This document shows, in pieces, positions 8,696 to 15,466 of a stretch of 64,000 bases of DNA. The notes below the pieces were generated by a model, which saw only the letters and a program-made list of their open reading frames with translations, made no database searches and was not told the DNA's origin. A program made the position numbers and the translations under genes. The first letter of the stretch is position 1; each line of letters begins with the position of its first letter. This DNA comes from JADYZU01 sp964540965 (GTDB lineage: Bacteria; Pseudomonadota; Alphaproteobacteria; Rhodobacterales; Rhodobacteraceae). The stretch spans positions 86,794-150,793 of the forward strand of contig CAZIOT010000010.1 of NCBI GenBank assembly GCA_964540965.1, in the 5' to 3' direction.

Positions 8696-9418
8696 ATGCC
8701 CCGAGGCAAGGCCCGCAAGGAACCCGAGGCGCTTGATACCCCGCGCCGCGGCTCGGGCGTCAGTCACGTCTTTGAAACGCTCAAGGCCGAGATCATCGAA
8801 CTCAAGCTGCCGCCGGGATCGACCATCGACGAGAGCCAGCTTGCGGCGCGGTTCAACCTGTCGCGCACGCCGATCCGCGAGGCGATGGTGCGGCTGGCGG
8901 CCGAAGGGCTGATCACCACCCTGCCCAACCGCGCCACAATCGTCAGCCAGATCGACTTTCTGAACCTGCCGCATTTCTTCGACGCGCTGACGCTGATGTA
9001 TCGGGTCACGACGCGGCTTGCGGCGATGAACTATGCGCCATCCGACCTGCCGCGGATCCGCGCGCTGGCCGCCGCCTATGACGAAGCGGTGGAGGCGCGC
9101 GACGTGGTGGCGATGATCATGGTCAACCGCGACTTCCACGTCGCCATCGCCGAGGCCGGCGGCAACCGCTATTACCGCGACCTGTTCGCGCGGCTGCTGG
9201 ACGAAGGGCTGCGCATCCTGCGGCTGTATTATTCGTCGTTCAACGACGTGCTGCCGCGGCAATATGTCAACGAACACGACCAGATGATCGAGGCGATCGT
9301 CGCCCGCGACGTCGCCGCCGCCGACCGGCTGGCCGCCGGCCATGCCGACCAGATCGTCCGGCAGATCCGGTCGTATATCTCGGCCGATTCGCGGGGCAAC
9401 ACCTCGATGGTCCTGTAG
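8696..9418 (+). CDS. GntR family regulator, FadR/FCD subfamily, probable regulator of the hydroxyproline-type cluster
   Basis: A 240-residue protein. The winged helix-turn-helix lies at about 22-85, with the GntR signature LPPGSTIDESQLAARFNLSR and TPIREAM. The C-terminal FCD domain keeps the expected metal/ligand residues: Asp and His in NRDFHVAIAEAGGN, His in NEHDQMIEAI and His in AGHADQIV. CAGGAG lies 8 bases before the ATG. It diverges from the catabolic operon and shares a control region carrying TGTCGACA. FCD-type GntR proteins are usually repressors released by a carboxylate or amino acid of the pathway; a pathway intermediate is the likely effector here. Confidence 0.88.
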   Translation: MPRGKARKEPEALDTPRRGSGVSHVFETLKAEIIELKLPPGSTIDESQLAARFNLSRTPIREAMVRLAAEGLITTLPNRATIVSQIDFLNLPHFFDALTLMYRVTTRLAAMNYAPSDLPRIRALAAAYDEAVEARDVVAMIMVNRDFHVAIAEAGGNRYYRDLFARLLDEGLRILRLYYSSFNDVLPRQYVNEHDQMIEAIVARDVAAADRLAAGHADQIVRQIRSYISADSRGNTSMVL

Positions 9419-9419
9419 C

Positions 9420-9440
9420 GGGTCGAAAGGCGCGACCCTT
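9420..9440. terminator. Short convergent terminator-like hairpin
   Basis: GGGTCG (9420-9425) pairs with CGACCC (9433-9438) around a 7-base loop and is followed by TTA on the plus strand. It sits in the 20-base gap between the convergent ends of the GntR gene and the M20 peptidase gene. The stem is short and the T tract minimal, so the call is weak. Confidence 0.35.
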
Positions 9441-10713
9441 ACCGCACCTCGCGCAGCCCGCACCAGTCGGCGACGAAGCGGGCGATGATCTCGGTCGTCT
9501 GCTTCACGCTGTCAAGGTTCACCGCCTCGGTGGGCGCGTGCATGCCGCGACCGATGCCGCCGGAACAGATCGTCGGGATGCCGTAATACAGGTCATAGAA
9601 CCGCGTGTCGCTGGTCGCGGTCAGGCTGATCGCCTCGAGCGGCATTGCCGTCACCGATTCGTGGACGCGGGTGAACACCGTCTCGACCTCGGTCCCCGGC
9701 CGGAACACATGGCCATCGGCCTGAAAGCCGATCCAGGTCAGCGCCGGCACCGGGGTCGCCAGTTGTTCCGCCACCGCCGCGACCGTCGCCGCGACCCGGG
9801 CGCGGACATCGGGCAAGGCATGGCCGGGCAGCACCGACAGCCGGCATTCCAGTTCGCACCACGACGGGACAGAGCCAAGCCAGTCGCCGCCGCGGATCTT
9901 GCCCGGATTGAACTTCACCGGATCGGCGATATGGCCGAACCAGTCATGCCCCTTCGCCTCGGCATTGATCGCCGCGGTCAGATCCTGCAGCGCCGCGATA
10001 TAATGCTGCGCGGCAAGGATCGCATGGGCACCGGGCGTCGCCGGGCCGGACATCATATGCGCCGGCTGCCCCAGGATGCGCAGCCGGAACCAGACCGAGC
10101 CCAGTTCGGCCCGGATCATCTTGAAGCCCATGAATTCGGGAATCAGCGCCGCCTCGGCGCGATAGCCGCGGGCCAGCGTCGACAGGGCGCCGTTGCCGGT
10201 GCATTCCTCCTCACTCACCGTTTCGACATGGACGGTGGCGGCGGGTTCGAACCCGACGGCCCGCAAAGCATCCAGCGCAAAGACCATGGCCGAGACGCCG
10301 GCCTTCATGTCGGCCGTCCCCCGCCCGTGCATCCAGCCGTCGATGACCACCGGGTCGAACGGATCGCGGTCCCACAGTTCGGGCGCACCGGGCGGCACCA
10401 CGTCGATATGGCCCTGCAGGATCAGGCTGCGACCCCGCGGTTCGGCGACCCGATGCGTGGCGACGACCTGCACCGCCCTGGAATAATCCACGTCGACGAC
10501 CGGCGAAAACCCCGGCAACCCCGCGATCTCGACCTCGTCGAGAGTATAGCGGTCCACCTCCCAGCCGCGGCCGGCGAATTCGGCGGCGAGCCAATCCTGC
10601 GCCGGCCCCTCCTTGCCGCGGGTGGTGTCAAAGGCCACCAGCCGAGCAAGCCAGGCGGTCTGGTCGGCGAATCGGCTGTCGATGGCGGCGCGCAGGGCGG
10701 CAAGGTCGAGCAT
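9439..10713 (-). CDS. M20 family metallopeptidase/deacylase (ArgE/DapE-like)
   Basis: A 424-residue zinc hydrolase of the ArgE/DapE/CPG2 family. The active-site blocks are all present: QGHIDVVPPG (metal His, Asp), HGRGTADMKAG (bridging Asp), and ETVSEEECTGNG with the catalytic Glu pair. The dimerisation domain lies at about 205-320. Such enzymes remove N-acyl, N-carbamoyl or C-terminal residues from amino acids. It is transcribed away from the HypD-like gene from a shared 198-base control region that carries two TGTCGACA palindromes, so it is probably co-regulated with the hydroxyproline-type enzymes. It could release free (hydroxy)proline from an N-substituted form. Confidence 0.85.
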   Translation of the reverse strand: MLDLAALRAAIDSRFADQTAWLARLVAFDTTRGKEGPAQDWLAAEFAGRGWEVDRYTLDEVEIAGLPGFSPVVDVDYSRAVQVVATHRVAEPRGRSLILQGHIDVVPPGAPELWDRDPFDPVVIDGWMHGRGTADMKAGVSAMVFALDALRAVGFEPAATVHVETVSEEECTGNGALSTLARGYRAEAALIPEFMGFKMIRAELGSVWFRLRILGQPAHMMSGPATPGAHAILAAQHYIAALQDLTAAINAEAKGHDWFGHIADPVKFNPGKIRGGDWLGSVPSWCELECRLSVLPGHALPDVRARVAATVAAVAEQLATPVPALTWIGFQADGHVFRPGTEVETVFTRVHESVTAMPLEAISLTATSDTRFYDLYYGIPTICSGGIGRGMHAPTEAVNLDSVKQTTEIIARFVADWCGLREVR

Positions 10714-10768
10714 GGCGAATACCTTTCGGGATACAGGCGCCGCTGATCCTGACCTCTTGCACCTTGCT

Positions 10769-10776
10769 TGTCGACA
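10769..10776. promoter_or_regulatory. Candidate GntR operator, TGTCGACA copy 2
   Basis: A perfect palindrome, extended to TTGTCGACAA at 10768-10777, about 56 bases upstream of the M20 gene start. It shares its core with the sites at 8615 and 10833. Confidence 0.6.
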
Positions 10777-10832
10777 ACGGAAATACGTTCAGCGCGCAAC
10801 GGGGCGCGGCCCGACGCTGGAAATATTTTTAA

Positions 10833-10840
10833 TGTCGACA
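10833..10840. promoter_or_regulatory. Candidate GntR operator, TGTCGACA copy 3
   Basis: A perfect palindrome within AATGTCGACAAAG, about 72 bases upstream of the HypD-like gene and 64 bases from copy 2 (about six helical turns). The spacing would allow same-face binding or looping between the two divergent promoters. Confidence 0.6.
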
Positions 10841-10911
10841 AAGTGTCGGCTTTGGACTAGAAGGCGCCAGAGCCATGATCCGGGCGCCCCGCGCCCCTGC
10901 CGGAGGACAAG

Positions 10912-11841
10912 ATGAAAGCTTCGCCGTTCACGGGATGCATTCCCGCCCTGATGACCCCCTGCAAGCCGGACCGGTCGCCCGATTTCGACGCGCTGGTGAA
11001 AAAGGCGCAGGAGCTTGTCGGGCTTGGCATGGCGGGCGTGGTCTATTGCGGGTCGATGGGCGACTGGCCGCTCCTGACCGATGCGCAGCGGATGGAAGGC
11101 GTCGAGCGGCTGGTCGCGGCCGGCATTCCGGTGGTCGTCGGCACCGGCGCCGTCAACAGCAAGGCCGCCGCGGCCCTTGCGGCGCATGCGCAAAAGGTCG
11201 GCGCCGCCGGGCTGATGGTCATCCCCCGCGTGCTGTCGCGCGGCACCTCGGTTTCGGCGCAGAAGGCGCATTTCAAGGGCATTCTTGCCGCCGCCCCCGA
11301 CCTGCCGGCGGTGATCTACAACAGCCCCTACTATGGCTTCTCGACCAAGGCCGACCTGTTCTTTGCCCTGCGGGCCGACCATCCGAATCTTGTCGGCTTC
11401 AAGGAATTCGGCGGCGAGGACGATCTGACCTATGCCGGCGAACACATCACCTCGGGCAATCCCGACCTGACGCTGATGGTCGGGGTCGATACCTCGGTCT
11501 ACCACGGCTTTGTCAATTGCGGCGCGACGGGCGCGATCACCGGCATCGGCAACGCCCTGCCGCGCGAGGTGCTGCATCTGGTCGACCTGTGCTACAAGGC
11601 TCAAGGAGGCGACCTTGAGGCGCGGCGCAAGGCGCTTGAGCTGGAAGAGGCTATGACCGTGCTGTCCTCGTGGGATGCCGGCGTCGATCTGGTGCTGTTC
11701 TACAAATACCTGATGGTCCTGAACGGCGACGCCGAATACACGCTGCATTTCAACGAAAGCGACGAATTGTCGCCCTCGCAGCGCGCCTTTGCCAAGGACA
11801 GCTACGACCGCTTCCGGGCCTGGTATCGCGCCTGGGCGTAA
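10912..11841 (+). CDS. DHDPS-family protein, probable delta1-pyrroline-4-hydroxy-2-carboxylate deaminase (HypD-like)
   Basis: A 309-residue TIM-barrel enzyme of the dihydrodipicolinate synthase/N-acetylneuraminate lyase family. The N-terminal segment GCIPALMTPC is followed by YCGSMGDWPLL, where DHDPS has GTTGE. The conserved Tyr lies in VIYNSPYYGF, and the Schiff-base Lys is in GFKEFGG near residue 164. In hydroxyproline catabolism this family member deaminates and dehydrates pyrroline-hydroxycarboxylate to 2-oxoglutarate semialdehyde. GGAGG precedes the ATG. It lies just beyond the epimerase/dehydrogenase operon and shares its candidate operator. A lysine-biosynthetic DapA role is unlikely because of the changed active-site loop and this context. 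Confidence 0.78.
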   Translation: MKASPFTGCIPALMTPCKPDRSPDFDALVKKAQELVGLGMAGVVYCGSMGDWPLLTDAQRMEGVERLVAAGIPVVVGTGAVNSKAAAALAAHAQKVGAAGLMVIPRVLSRGTSVSAQKAHFKGILAAAPDLPAVIYNSPYYGFSTKADLFFALRADHPNLVGFKEFGGEDDLTYAGEHITSGNPDLTLMVGVDTSVYHGFVNCGATGAITGIGNALPREVLHLVDLCYKAQGGDLEARRKALELEEAMTVLSSWDAGVDLVLFYKYLMVLNGDAEYTLHFNESDELSPSQRAFAKDSYDRFRAWYRAWA

Positions 11842-11865
11842 GGCGGCCTGCCCGTCGAATCCCGC

Positions 11866-11891
11866 AATGCCGCGCGAAAGCGCGGCATTTT
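11866..11891 (+). terminator. Rho-independent-like terminator after the HypD-like gene
   Basis: AATGCCGCGC (11866-11875) and GCGCGGCATT (11880-11889) form a perfect 10-bp stem with a GAAA tetraloop. The T's closing the stem and the next two bases give TTTT, then CGCTTTCT. It lies 25 bases past the stop codon and ends the transcript from 10912. Confidence 0.75.
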
Positions 11892-12019
11892 CGCTTTCTG
11901 GTGGCCCTGCGCGGGCAAGGGCCGACCCCGCTATCGCGGGTTTCACCCAGCCTTCCCCGCCGACCATAACGCCACCCCCCGGCATTGCCCCCCATGGCCC
12001 TTTCGGCAACAGTGGCGCC

Positions 12020-13042
12020 ATGGATGGGGCCCCGACACGGCAGAACGACCTGACCGCCGCCACCGCCCGCGCGGTCGAGGCGCTGGGGCGGGCGGCGTTC
12101 TATGGGCGGCTGGTCGATATCCTTGGCCTGGCCGCGCGGCATGATCTTGCCGCCATGGTGCGCTATTCCCGCTCGGGCCCGCCCGACCTGATCCTGCCGC
12201 GGATCGAGCCGACCGAGGCGATGATGAGCTATTATCGCCATTTCTACGCGCTCGACCCGTTCTTCCAGCATTGGCGGGACGGCGGCGAGACCGGGGTGTT
12301 CCGCCTGCGCGCCATCGCCAGCGGCATCGGCCGGTCGTCCTATGCCCGCGAATTCCTGTCGCGCATGGCGATCCATGACGAGATCGCGGTGTTCCTGCCG
12401 CCGGTGGGCGAAGCCTCGCCCACGCTGATCCTCGACCGCGCCAGCGGCACCTTTACCGAGGCCGAGGTGGCGCGGGTGCGCGCGCTGTTTCCGCTTCTGG
12501 CGGCACTGCATCGCCGGCATGTCGACATGCTGGTGTCGGCCGGCATCGAATCCGAGGACAGCCCGGTCGCCGGCACCCGGCCGCTGCGGCTGGTCGACCG
12601 GCGCGGGCAGGCGGTGTTCGTCAGCCGCGCGTGGGAGACAGCCTTCGCCGACCCCGCCCTTGCCGCGACGCTGGAATCCCTGGGCGAGCGCGGCCCCTGT
12701 TCGGTGCCGCTGCCGGGGCGCGGCACCCTGCGCCGGTCCCGCCTGCCGGTCGATTTCGGCGCCGCGCCCGGCGGCTATTGCGACGAGATCGTGCAGGAAC
12801 CGCCCAAGGGTAACGGCAGCGGCATGCCCGCCCTGCCGGCGGCGCTGGCCGGGCAACTGACCGACCGCGAGCAGGAGGTGGTGCTTCTGACCCTGCAGGG
12901 CTGGCCGGTGATCGAGATCGCCCGCCGCCTTGGCCTGTCGCGCGGCACGGTCAAGAACTATCGGCTGAACATCTACCGCAAGCTCGACATCACCACCGAA
13001 CGCGAGCTTTTCACCGAATACATGCGGGCGCTGGGCGGCTGA
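12020..13042 (+). CDS. LuxR family transcriptional regulator
   Basis: A 340-residue protein with a C-terminal LuxR-type helix-turn-helix: LTDREQEVVLLTLQGW, then IARRLGLSRGTVKNY and IYRKLDI, at about residues 275-335. The N-terminal 250 residues do not match an autoinducer-binding domain or a receiver that I can recognise. They contain a YYRHFYALDPFF segment that may belong to a PAS/GAF-like sensor. The start is uncertain: the ATG at 12020 lacks a clear ribosome site, and the frame is open upstream to 11789 through the preceding terminator, which argues against the longer form. It stands alone, with no obvious target beside it. Confidence 0.75.
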   Translation: MDGAPTRQNDLTAATARAVEALGRAAFYGRLVDILGLAARHDLAAMVRYSRSGPPDLILPRIEPTEAMMSYYRHFYALDPFFQHWRDGGETGVFRLRAIASGIGRSSYAREFLSRMAIHDEIAVFLPPVGEASPTLILDRASGTFTEAEVARVRALFPLLAALHRRHVDMLVSAGIESEDSPVAGTRPLRLVDRRGQAVFVSRAWETAFADPALAATLESLGERGPCSVPLPGRGTLRRSRLPVDFGAAPGGYCDEIVQEPPKGNGSGMPALPAALAGQLTDREQEVVLLTLQGWPVIEIARRLGLSRGTVKNYRLNIYRKLDITTERELFTEYMRALGG

Positions 13043-13192
13043 GGGCCGGGCGGGGAGATCTTCCCCGCCGGGAAGGTTTTCATGCGTTTACAATATGTTG
13101 ACCTGCTCCGGGCAGCGGTCAGACCCGAAGATGTGCGGCGGCGGGCCGCCCCGTGCCCCCTGCCCCTTTCGCAGCCCCGCCCCTTGCGCTAT

Positions 13193-13212
13193 ATATCAGC
13201 CAGTCCTGATAT
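13193..13212. promoter_or_regulatory. Candidate ArsR-family operator
   Basis: The inverted repeat ATATCAG (13193-13199)-6 bases-CTGATAT (13206-13212) lies in the only AT-rich stretch of this gap, ending 16 bases before the repressor's ATG. Position and symmetry fit autoregulation by the ArsR-type protein that follows. Confidence 0.6.
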
Positions 13213-13228
13213 GTTTCCCGAGGATGCG

Positions 13229-13561
13229 ATGCCCCTGCCCGGCGAGATCGACCCCGTGGCGCTGGGCCGTGCCGCCGATGCGGCGGCCGAGATGCTGAAA
13301 ACCCTGTCCAACCCGGCGCGGCTGCGGCTCTTGTGCGCGCTGTTGCCCGGCGAGTTGTCGGTGGGCGAACTGGAACAGGCCCTGGGCGCCAGCCAGTCCT
13401 ATGTCTCGGGGCAGCTGGCGCGGATGCGGGCCGAGGGGCTGGTCAGTTGCGACCGCGACGGCCGCACCATCCGCTACAAGCTTGCCGACCCGCGCCTTGG
13501 CCCGGTGCTGGAACGGCTATACGAGGTGTTCTGTTCGGTGGACGAGCCGGCCCCCGTCTGA
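13229..13561 (+). CDS. ArsR family repressor with SqrR/BigR-like cysteine pair
   Basis: A 110-residue winged-helix repressor. The recognition region is LSVGELEQALGASQSYVSGQLARMRAEGL (here residues 43-71, read as two adjoining pieces) with the wing DRDGRTIRYKL. It lacks the metal-site motif of ArsR/SmtB (ELCVCDL is GELSVGEL here). It has Cys36 in LRLLCALL and Cys102 in YEVFCSV, exactly 66 residues apart. That is the same interval as the redox pair Cys41/Cys107 of the persulfide sensor SqrR. The start at 13229 follows GAGG by 5 bases. The gene stands alone with its operator and no sulfide-oxidation gene is adjacent, so its targets probably lie elsewhere. Confidence 0.82.
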   Translation: MPLPGEIDPVALGRAADAAAEMLKTLSNPARLRLLCALLPGELSVGELEQALGASQSYVSGQLARMRAEGLVSCDRDGRTIRYKLADPRLGPVLERLYEVFCSVDEPAPV

Positions 13562-13572
13562 CCCGGCGTAGC

Positions 13573-13785
13573 CTAGCCCAGCGCGATGCCGGTGATGACG
13601 CAGATCAGCCCGAAAACCGAGGCGAGAAGCGCGCCGATATTCACCGGCCCGACGCGGGCCAGCGTGGCGCGCAGCACCTCGTCATCCTTGCGGCGGCGGG
13701 CGCCCAACACGGCGACAAGGCTGTAGACGATCCCGGCAAAGCCCAGAAGCGTGATCGCCGCGCCGATCCAGATCAGGATTTGCAT
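13573..13785 (-). CDS. Small inner-membrane protein, unknown function
   Basis: Seventy residues with two predicted membrane helices (about 3-27, ILIWIGAAITLLGFAGI..., and 47-68, NIGALLASVFGLICVITGIA) joined by a basic loop, ARRRKDDE. AAGGGGA precedes the ATG at 13785 at good spacing, which decides the start; the frame is open further upstream without a site. It converges with the ArsR gene. Similar short two-helix proteins occur widely in Rhodobacteraceae, but I know no function for them. Confidence 0.65.
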   Translation of the reverse strand: MQILIWIGAAITLLGFAGIVYSLVAVLGARRRKDDEVLRATLARVGPVNIGALLASVFGLICVITGIALG

Positions 13786-13936
13786 CGCGTCCCCTTGGAT
13801 GATTGCCGTCCGGTTATCCGCAGTCGGCGCCCGGCGCAAGACGCGGTGCAGCCGGGCCGCAAGCCGCCCCTTGCCCGTGCGGTCCCGGCGGTCTAATCCC
13901 TGCCGGCCGACATTCCGCCGCGAAAGGACCAGACCC

Positions 13937-14179
13937 GTGACCGATCCCAATCCCGCCGCCGAGGAAATCCGCGCCTTCGTCGAACGCTATGAACAGCTCG
14001 AGATCGAGAAGAAGGCGATCACCGACGGCATGAAGGAAGTCATGGCCGAGGCCAAGGGCCGCGGTTTCGACGTCAAGGCGCTGAAAAAGATCATCGCCCT
14101 GCGCAAGCGCGACCGCGACGACGTGGCCGAGGAGGAAGCGATCCTCGACATGTACAAGGCCGCGCTGGGCATGGCCTGA
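13937..14179 (+). CDS. gapR: GapR/DUF2312 family nucleoid-associated protein
   Basis: Eighty residues starting at GTG 13937, with GAAAGGA at good distance. The whole protein is the DUF2312 domain: AEEIRAFVERYEQLEIEKK, then a coiled helix with DGMKEVMAEAKGRGFD and the conserved VKALKKIIALRKRDR. In Caulobacter this family (GapR, 89 residues) is an alphaproteobacterial chromatin protein that encircles overtwisted DNA and is needed for growth. It is followed after 3 bases by the Gdx-type exporter gene on the same strand. Length and motif match are close. Confidence 0.9.
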   Translation: MTDPNPAAEEIRAFVERYEQLEIEKKAITDGMKEVMAEAKGRGFDVKALKKIIALRKRDRDDVAEEEAILDMYKAALGMA

Positions 14180-14182
14180 GCC

Positions 14183-14497
14183 ATGGCCTGGGTCCTGCTG
14201 GCGCTGGCCGGCCTGTTCGAGGTGGTCTGGGCGGTGGGGCTGAAATACGCCGAAGGCTTTACCCGCCCCCTGCCCTCGGTCATCACCGTTGCGGCGATGG
14301 CGGCCAGTGTCGCACTTCTGGGCCTTGCGATGCGGGAACTGCCGCTCGGGACCGCCTATGCGGTCTGGACCGGCATCGGCACCGTCGGCACCGCCATCCT
14401 GGGCATCGTGCTGTTCGCCGAACCCGCCACCGCGCTGCGGCTGGGCTGCATCGCGCTGATCGCGATGGGCATCATAGGGCTGAAGCTGGTTCACTGA
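14183..14497 (+). CDS. gdx: SMR family exporter, Gdx/SugE type (guanidinium)
   Basis: A 104-residue, four-helix small multidrug resistance protein. The essential glutamate is Glu13 in GLFEVVWAVGLKY, followed by GFTRPLPS, the residue pattern that separates the Gdx (SugE) guanidinium/H+ antiporters from EmrE-type drug exporters. Helix 3 has the GTAYAVWTGIGTVGTAILGI pattern. It begins 3 bases after the gapR stop and may share its transcript. No guanidine riboswitch is seen upstream, since the gap is too short, so expression probably follows gapR. Confidence 0.88.
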   Translation: MAWVLLALAGLFEVVWAVGLKYAEGFTRPLPSVITVAAMAASVALLGLAMRELPLGTAYAVWTGIGTVGTAILGIVLFAEPATALRLGCIALIAMGIIGLKLVH

Positions 14498-14511
14498 ACC
14501 TTCGGGCCGCC

Positions 14512-15387
14512 TCAGGCGCGGATGAAGGTCACGCCCTCCATCGCGGCGATGCGCTCCACGTCCTGCTCATAGGCGCGGGTCATCTCCTCGACGGTATCCT
14601 CGTCCCAGCCGGGCAGGTCGAGTTCCTGTTCGATCTCGCCGGCGATGCCGTATTTGTCTAGGAAGGCGCCGATGATCCGGCGCAGCTGCATGTCCGAGGC
14701 CGGCGGGTGGCTTTCGAGATAGGCAAGAAAGCGGGCATGGCCCTCGGGCTGCATGATCGTCGCCAGAAGATCATGCGCCCCCGACATCGGCACAGTGTCG
14801 GCAAGCCCGGCCAGCCTGTGCAGAATCTCGTTCCAGATCAGCGGTGTATCCTCATTGCACCAGACCGTCAGCGCGATGTCGGGCGCCGCCGCCCGCATCC
14901 GCGCCACCATCTCGGACCAGCGTAGCGCGGACGGGTCGAAACCGCCAAGGAACGCCGCGAGCGACGCCGGTCGGGCCTGTTCGAACACCGCCGGAACAAA
15001 GGTTGCCGGGTTGCGGATCGCCATGAACACCGAAAGATCGTCGCCGCGGAACAGGGCGCGGAACGACTGCATCTTGAATTCGGCCATGCCATAGAAAGCG
15101 CCACCCTCGAACACGCGGTTGGGCTGGCACAGGAAGGCGGGATTGCTCAGCACCATGCGGGCGGCATCGGCATCGTCGGCGATGGCATCGACCAGCACGT
15201 CGCGGCTGCCCGGCGCCGGTTCCTGCCCGACAAGGTTCTGCACCGTCTCGCGCAAGAGCTTGCGATAGCGGCCCGGCCCCGGCACCGTCACCCCCTCGCG
15301 CGACAGCATGCCGGCGTTCGACATGAGCGACCGCAACAGGCGTTCGCCGTCGGTGCAATTTACGCCGATGTGATAGACGATCTGCAT
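14512..15387 (-). CDS. Uncharacterised protein, weakly sulfotransferase-like
   Basis: A 291-residue soluble protein with no signal peptide. The N-terminus, MQIVYHIGVNCTDGERLLRS, has the position and shape of the HIGxxKTGTT phosphate-binding strand-loop of sulfotransferases, but the KTGT residues are replaced. FMAIRNPATFVPAVFEQ near residue 130 resembles the second PAPS-contact region (RNPxxxxxS). The C-terminus, RAYEQDVERIAAMEGVTFI, is like the ends of Rhodobacterales sulfotransferase-like proteins. It converges with gdx and diverges from the permease gene. I infer a degenerate or divergent family member, and no activity can be claimed. Confidence 0.55.
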   Translation of the reverse strand: MQIVYHIGVNCTDGERLLRSLMSNAGMLSREGVTVPGPGRYRKLLRETVQNLVGQEPAPGSRDVLVDAIADDADAARMVLSNPAFLCQPNRVFEGGAFYGMAEFKMQSFRALFRGDDLSVFMAIRNPATFVPAVFEQARPASLAAFLGGFDPSALRWSEMVARMRAAAPDIALTVWCNEDTPLIWNEILHRLAGLADTVPMSGAHDLLATIMQPEGHARFLAYLESHPPASDMQLRRIIGAFLDKYGIAGEIEQELDLPGWDEDTVEEMTRAYEQDVERIAAMEGVTFIRA

Positions 15388-15466
15388 GCTGCCCTGCCCG
15401 GTCTTTTGCCGGCACAATAGGGGGGTTTTCTGGACAGGAAAACCGCTTTCGGCTAGGCCGCTCGCC

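Noticed and set aside
12520..12527. A fourth TGTCGACA inside the LuxR coding region
   Set aside because: It lies in coding DNA encoding an ordinary His-Val-Asp-Met stretch, away from any promoter. It is treated as chance.
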